From Ruminococcus sp. (GTDB lineage: Bacteria; Bacillota; Clostridia; Oscillospirales; Ruminococcaceae): a DNA stretch of 5,080 nucleotides. The translations under genes were made by a program, and so were the position numbers. Below the pieces are notes generated by a model. It was not told the origin of the DNA, made no database searches, and saw nothing but the letters and a program-made list of their open reading frames with translations. Shown piece after piece: positions 4,489 through 5,080 of this stretch (position 1 is the first letter of the stretch; the number at the start of each line of letters is the position of its first letter). The stretch spans positions 1-5,080 of the forward strand of contig DMBA01000226.1 of the NCBI GenBank assembly GCA_003446315.1, in the 5' to 3' direction.

Positions 4489-5080
4489 TTATTCCTGCTC
4501 ATAAAACTTCGAGCTGACCGGTATGCACTGGACTCCCAGCCGCTGATCCGGACTGCCGATCACCTGCGGCTGGCAGGTATACAGCGTCAGGATCTGTTCA
4601 TCCGTTGTCGTCAGGAAGCGCTTATCATTCTTGTCAAATGCGATCAGCCGCGCTACACGGAATGTGAAATTGCCGTATTTCGTATACAGCAGCACTTCAT
4701 CGCCTTCCCGCAATTTGGAAAGATCGGAAAAATAGGTGTTGACATGCGCATCTATGACCGTATTGCCCGTTTCGCCGATGATCGCAGACTGCGTGGACTG
4801 GCATGCGCCGCGCTCCAGCAGTTCCTCGTTTACGCCGTAATATACACTCACCGTCAGGTCGATCGCCGGGGCGGACAAAACCGCGTACTGCTCGCCGAAT
4901 GTCGGGTAAATGATCTTTCCGGTGTCATAGGTTTCACCGTTTCCGCCGGTCGTGTCAATGTCGTTTTCCAGAATCTGGAGTCCGGCTGTTTTTTCCGTTG
5001 TTTTCAGATTATCCATGAATGCGATGTTCAGATATTTTTGCAGCGTGTGTGCAGGCGTGAGCGTATAGCATAAGATCAGT
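4489..5080 (-). CDS. Sortase (cysteine transpeptidase), 5' end missing
   Basis: The frame stays open from the window edge to TAA 4491-4489, so 196 residues are visible. The Met at 5016 is internal: 21 further codons upstream (LILCYTLTPAHTLQKYLNIAF) are open, and the start with the N-terminal membrane anchor lies off the window. Sortases cut a sorting motif such as LPXTG and join the protein to the cell wall or to another pilin on the outer face of the membrane. Numbering from Met5016, the catalytic residues are His91 in NTVIDAHVNTYF, Cys148 in TLYTC and Arg159 in SPDQRLGVQC. Sheet segments such as LREGDEVLLYTKYGNFTFRV fit the sortase beta-barrel. The residue before the His is Ala (DAH) where most sortases have Gly (GH). 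The sequence resembles class D-like enzymes, but the class is uncertain. It is the first visible gene of an operon with the membrane protein downstream; its substrates may be encoded beyond the window. Confidence 0.92.
   Translation of the reverse strand, partial: LILCYTLTPAHTLQKYLNIAFMDNLKTTEKTAGLQILENDIDTTGGNGETYDTGKIIYPTFGEQYAVLSAPAIDLTVSVYYGVNEELLERGACQSTQSAIIGETGNTVIDAHVNTYFSDLSKLREGDEVLLYTKYGNFTFRVARLIAFDKNDKRFLTTTDEQILTLYTCQPQVIGSPDQRLGVQCIPVSSKFYEQE

Noticed and set aside
4459..5073. 204-residue plus-strand open frame opposite the sortase
   Set aside because: The opposite strand has the sortase catalytic His, Cys and Arg in the right order; this frame is its shadow.
1..5080. CRISPR array, tRNA, rRNA, insertion sequence or phage genes
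   Set aside because: No regularly spaced repeats, tRNA cloverleaf, rRNA-like stretch, transposase motif or target-site duplication was seen on either strand.

Overview
The window looks like chromosome from a low-to-mid GC Gram-positive anaerobe of the class Clostridia, probably an Oscillospiraceae/Ruminococcus-like gut bacterium. This is inferred from purine-rich Shine-Dalgarno sites, a sortase, a TTG start, a lipobox protein, intrinsic terminators and an ammonium transporter fused to a P-II domain. No database search was possible, so the taxon is a guess.

Layout. (1) Bases 1-1085, plus strand: the 3' part of an ammonium channel (Amt) gene with a complete P-II (GlnB/GlnK-like) domain fused at its C-terminus; the 5' end lies outside the window. 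A long stem-loop follows. Then comes an intergenic stretch with a possible three-arm fold and a strong promoter. (2) 1335-1820, plus strand: a YbaK/EbsC-type Cys-tRNA(Pro) deacylase, a translation quality-control enzyme, as a single-gene unit. (3) 1821-2311: about 490 bases without a convincing gene. They hold a perfect AT-only palindrome, a strong bidirectional terminator, a widely spaced 10-bp inverted repeat and some short iterated motifs. (4) 2312-2632, plus strand: a small secreted lipoprotein with a C-terminal heptad-repeat helix, convergent with the next gene across a GC-rich hairpin. (5) 2730-3344, minus strand: a predicted membrane-anchored XRE-type regulator with a C-terminal four-cysteine zinc ribbon, with its own promoter. 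(6) 3568-5080, minus strand: an operon of a sortase (5' end off the window) and a four-helix membrane protein of unknown function, closed by a clear intrinsic terminator.

How they work together. Only the sortase and the membrane protein downstream of it form an obvious unit. The sortase anchors proteins to the wall or polymerises them, and the partner has a roughly 150-residue domain predicted outside the cell, so a surface or pilus-type function is plausible. The amt-PII gene is a self-contained nitrogen-uptake module in which the cytosolic gatekeeper is covalently attached to its channel. ybaK, the lipoprotein and the regulator seem to be separate transcription units.

I see no rRNA, tRNA, CRISPR array or transposase, and no clearly new multi-gene system. 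The items most worth a second look are the Amt-PII fusion with an altered T-loop, the membrane regulator with a zinc ribbon, and the sortase plus membrane-protein pair that share one reading frame across a stop codon.
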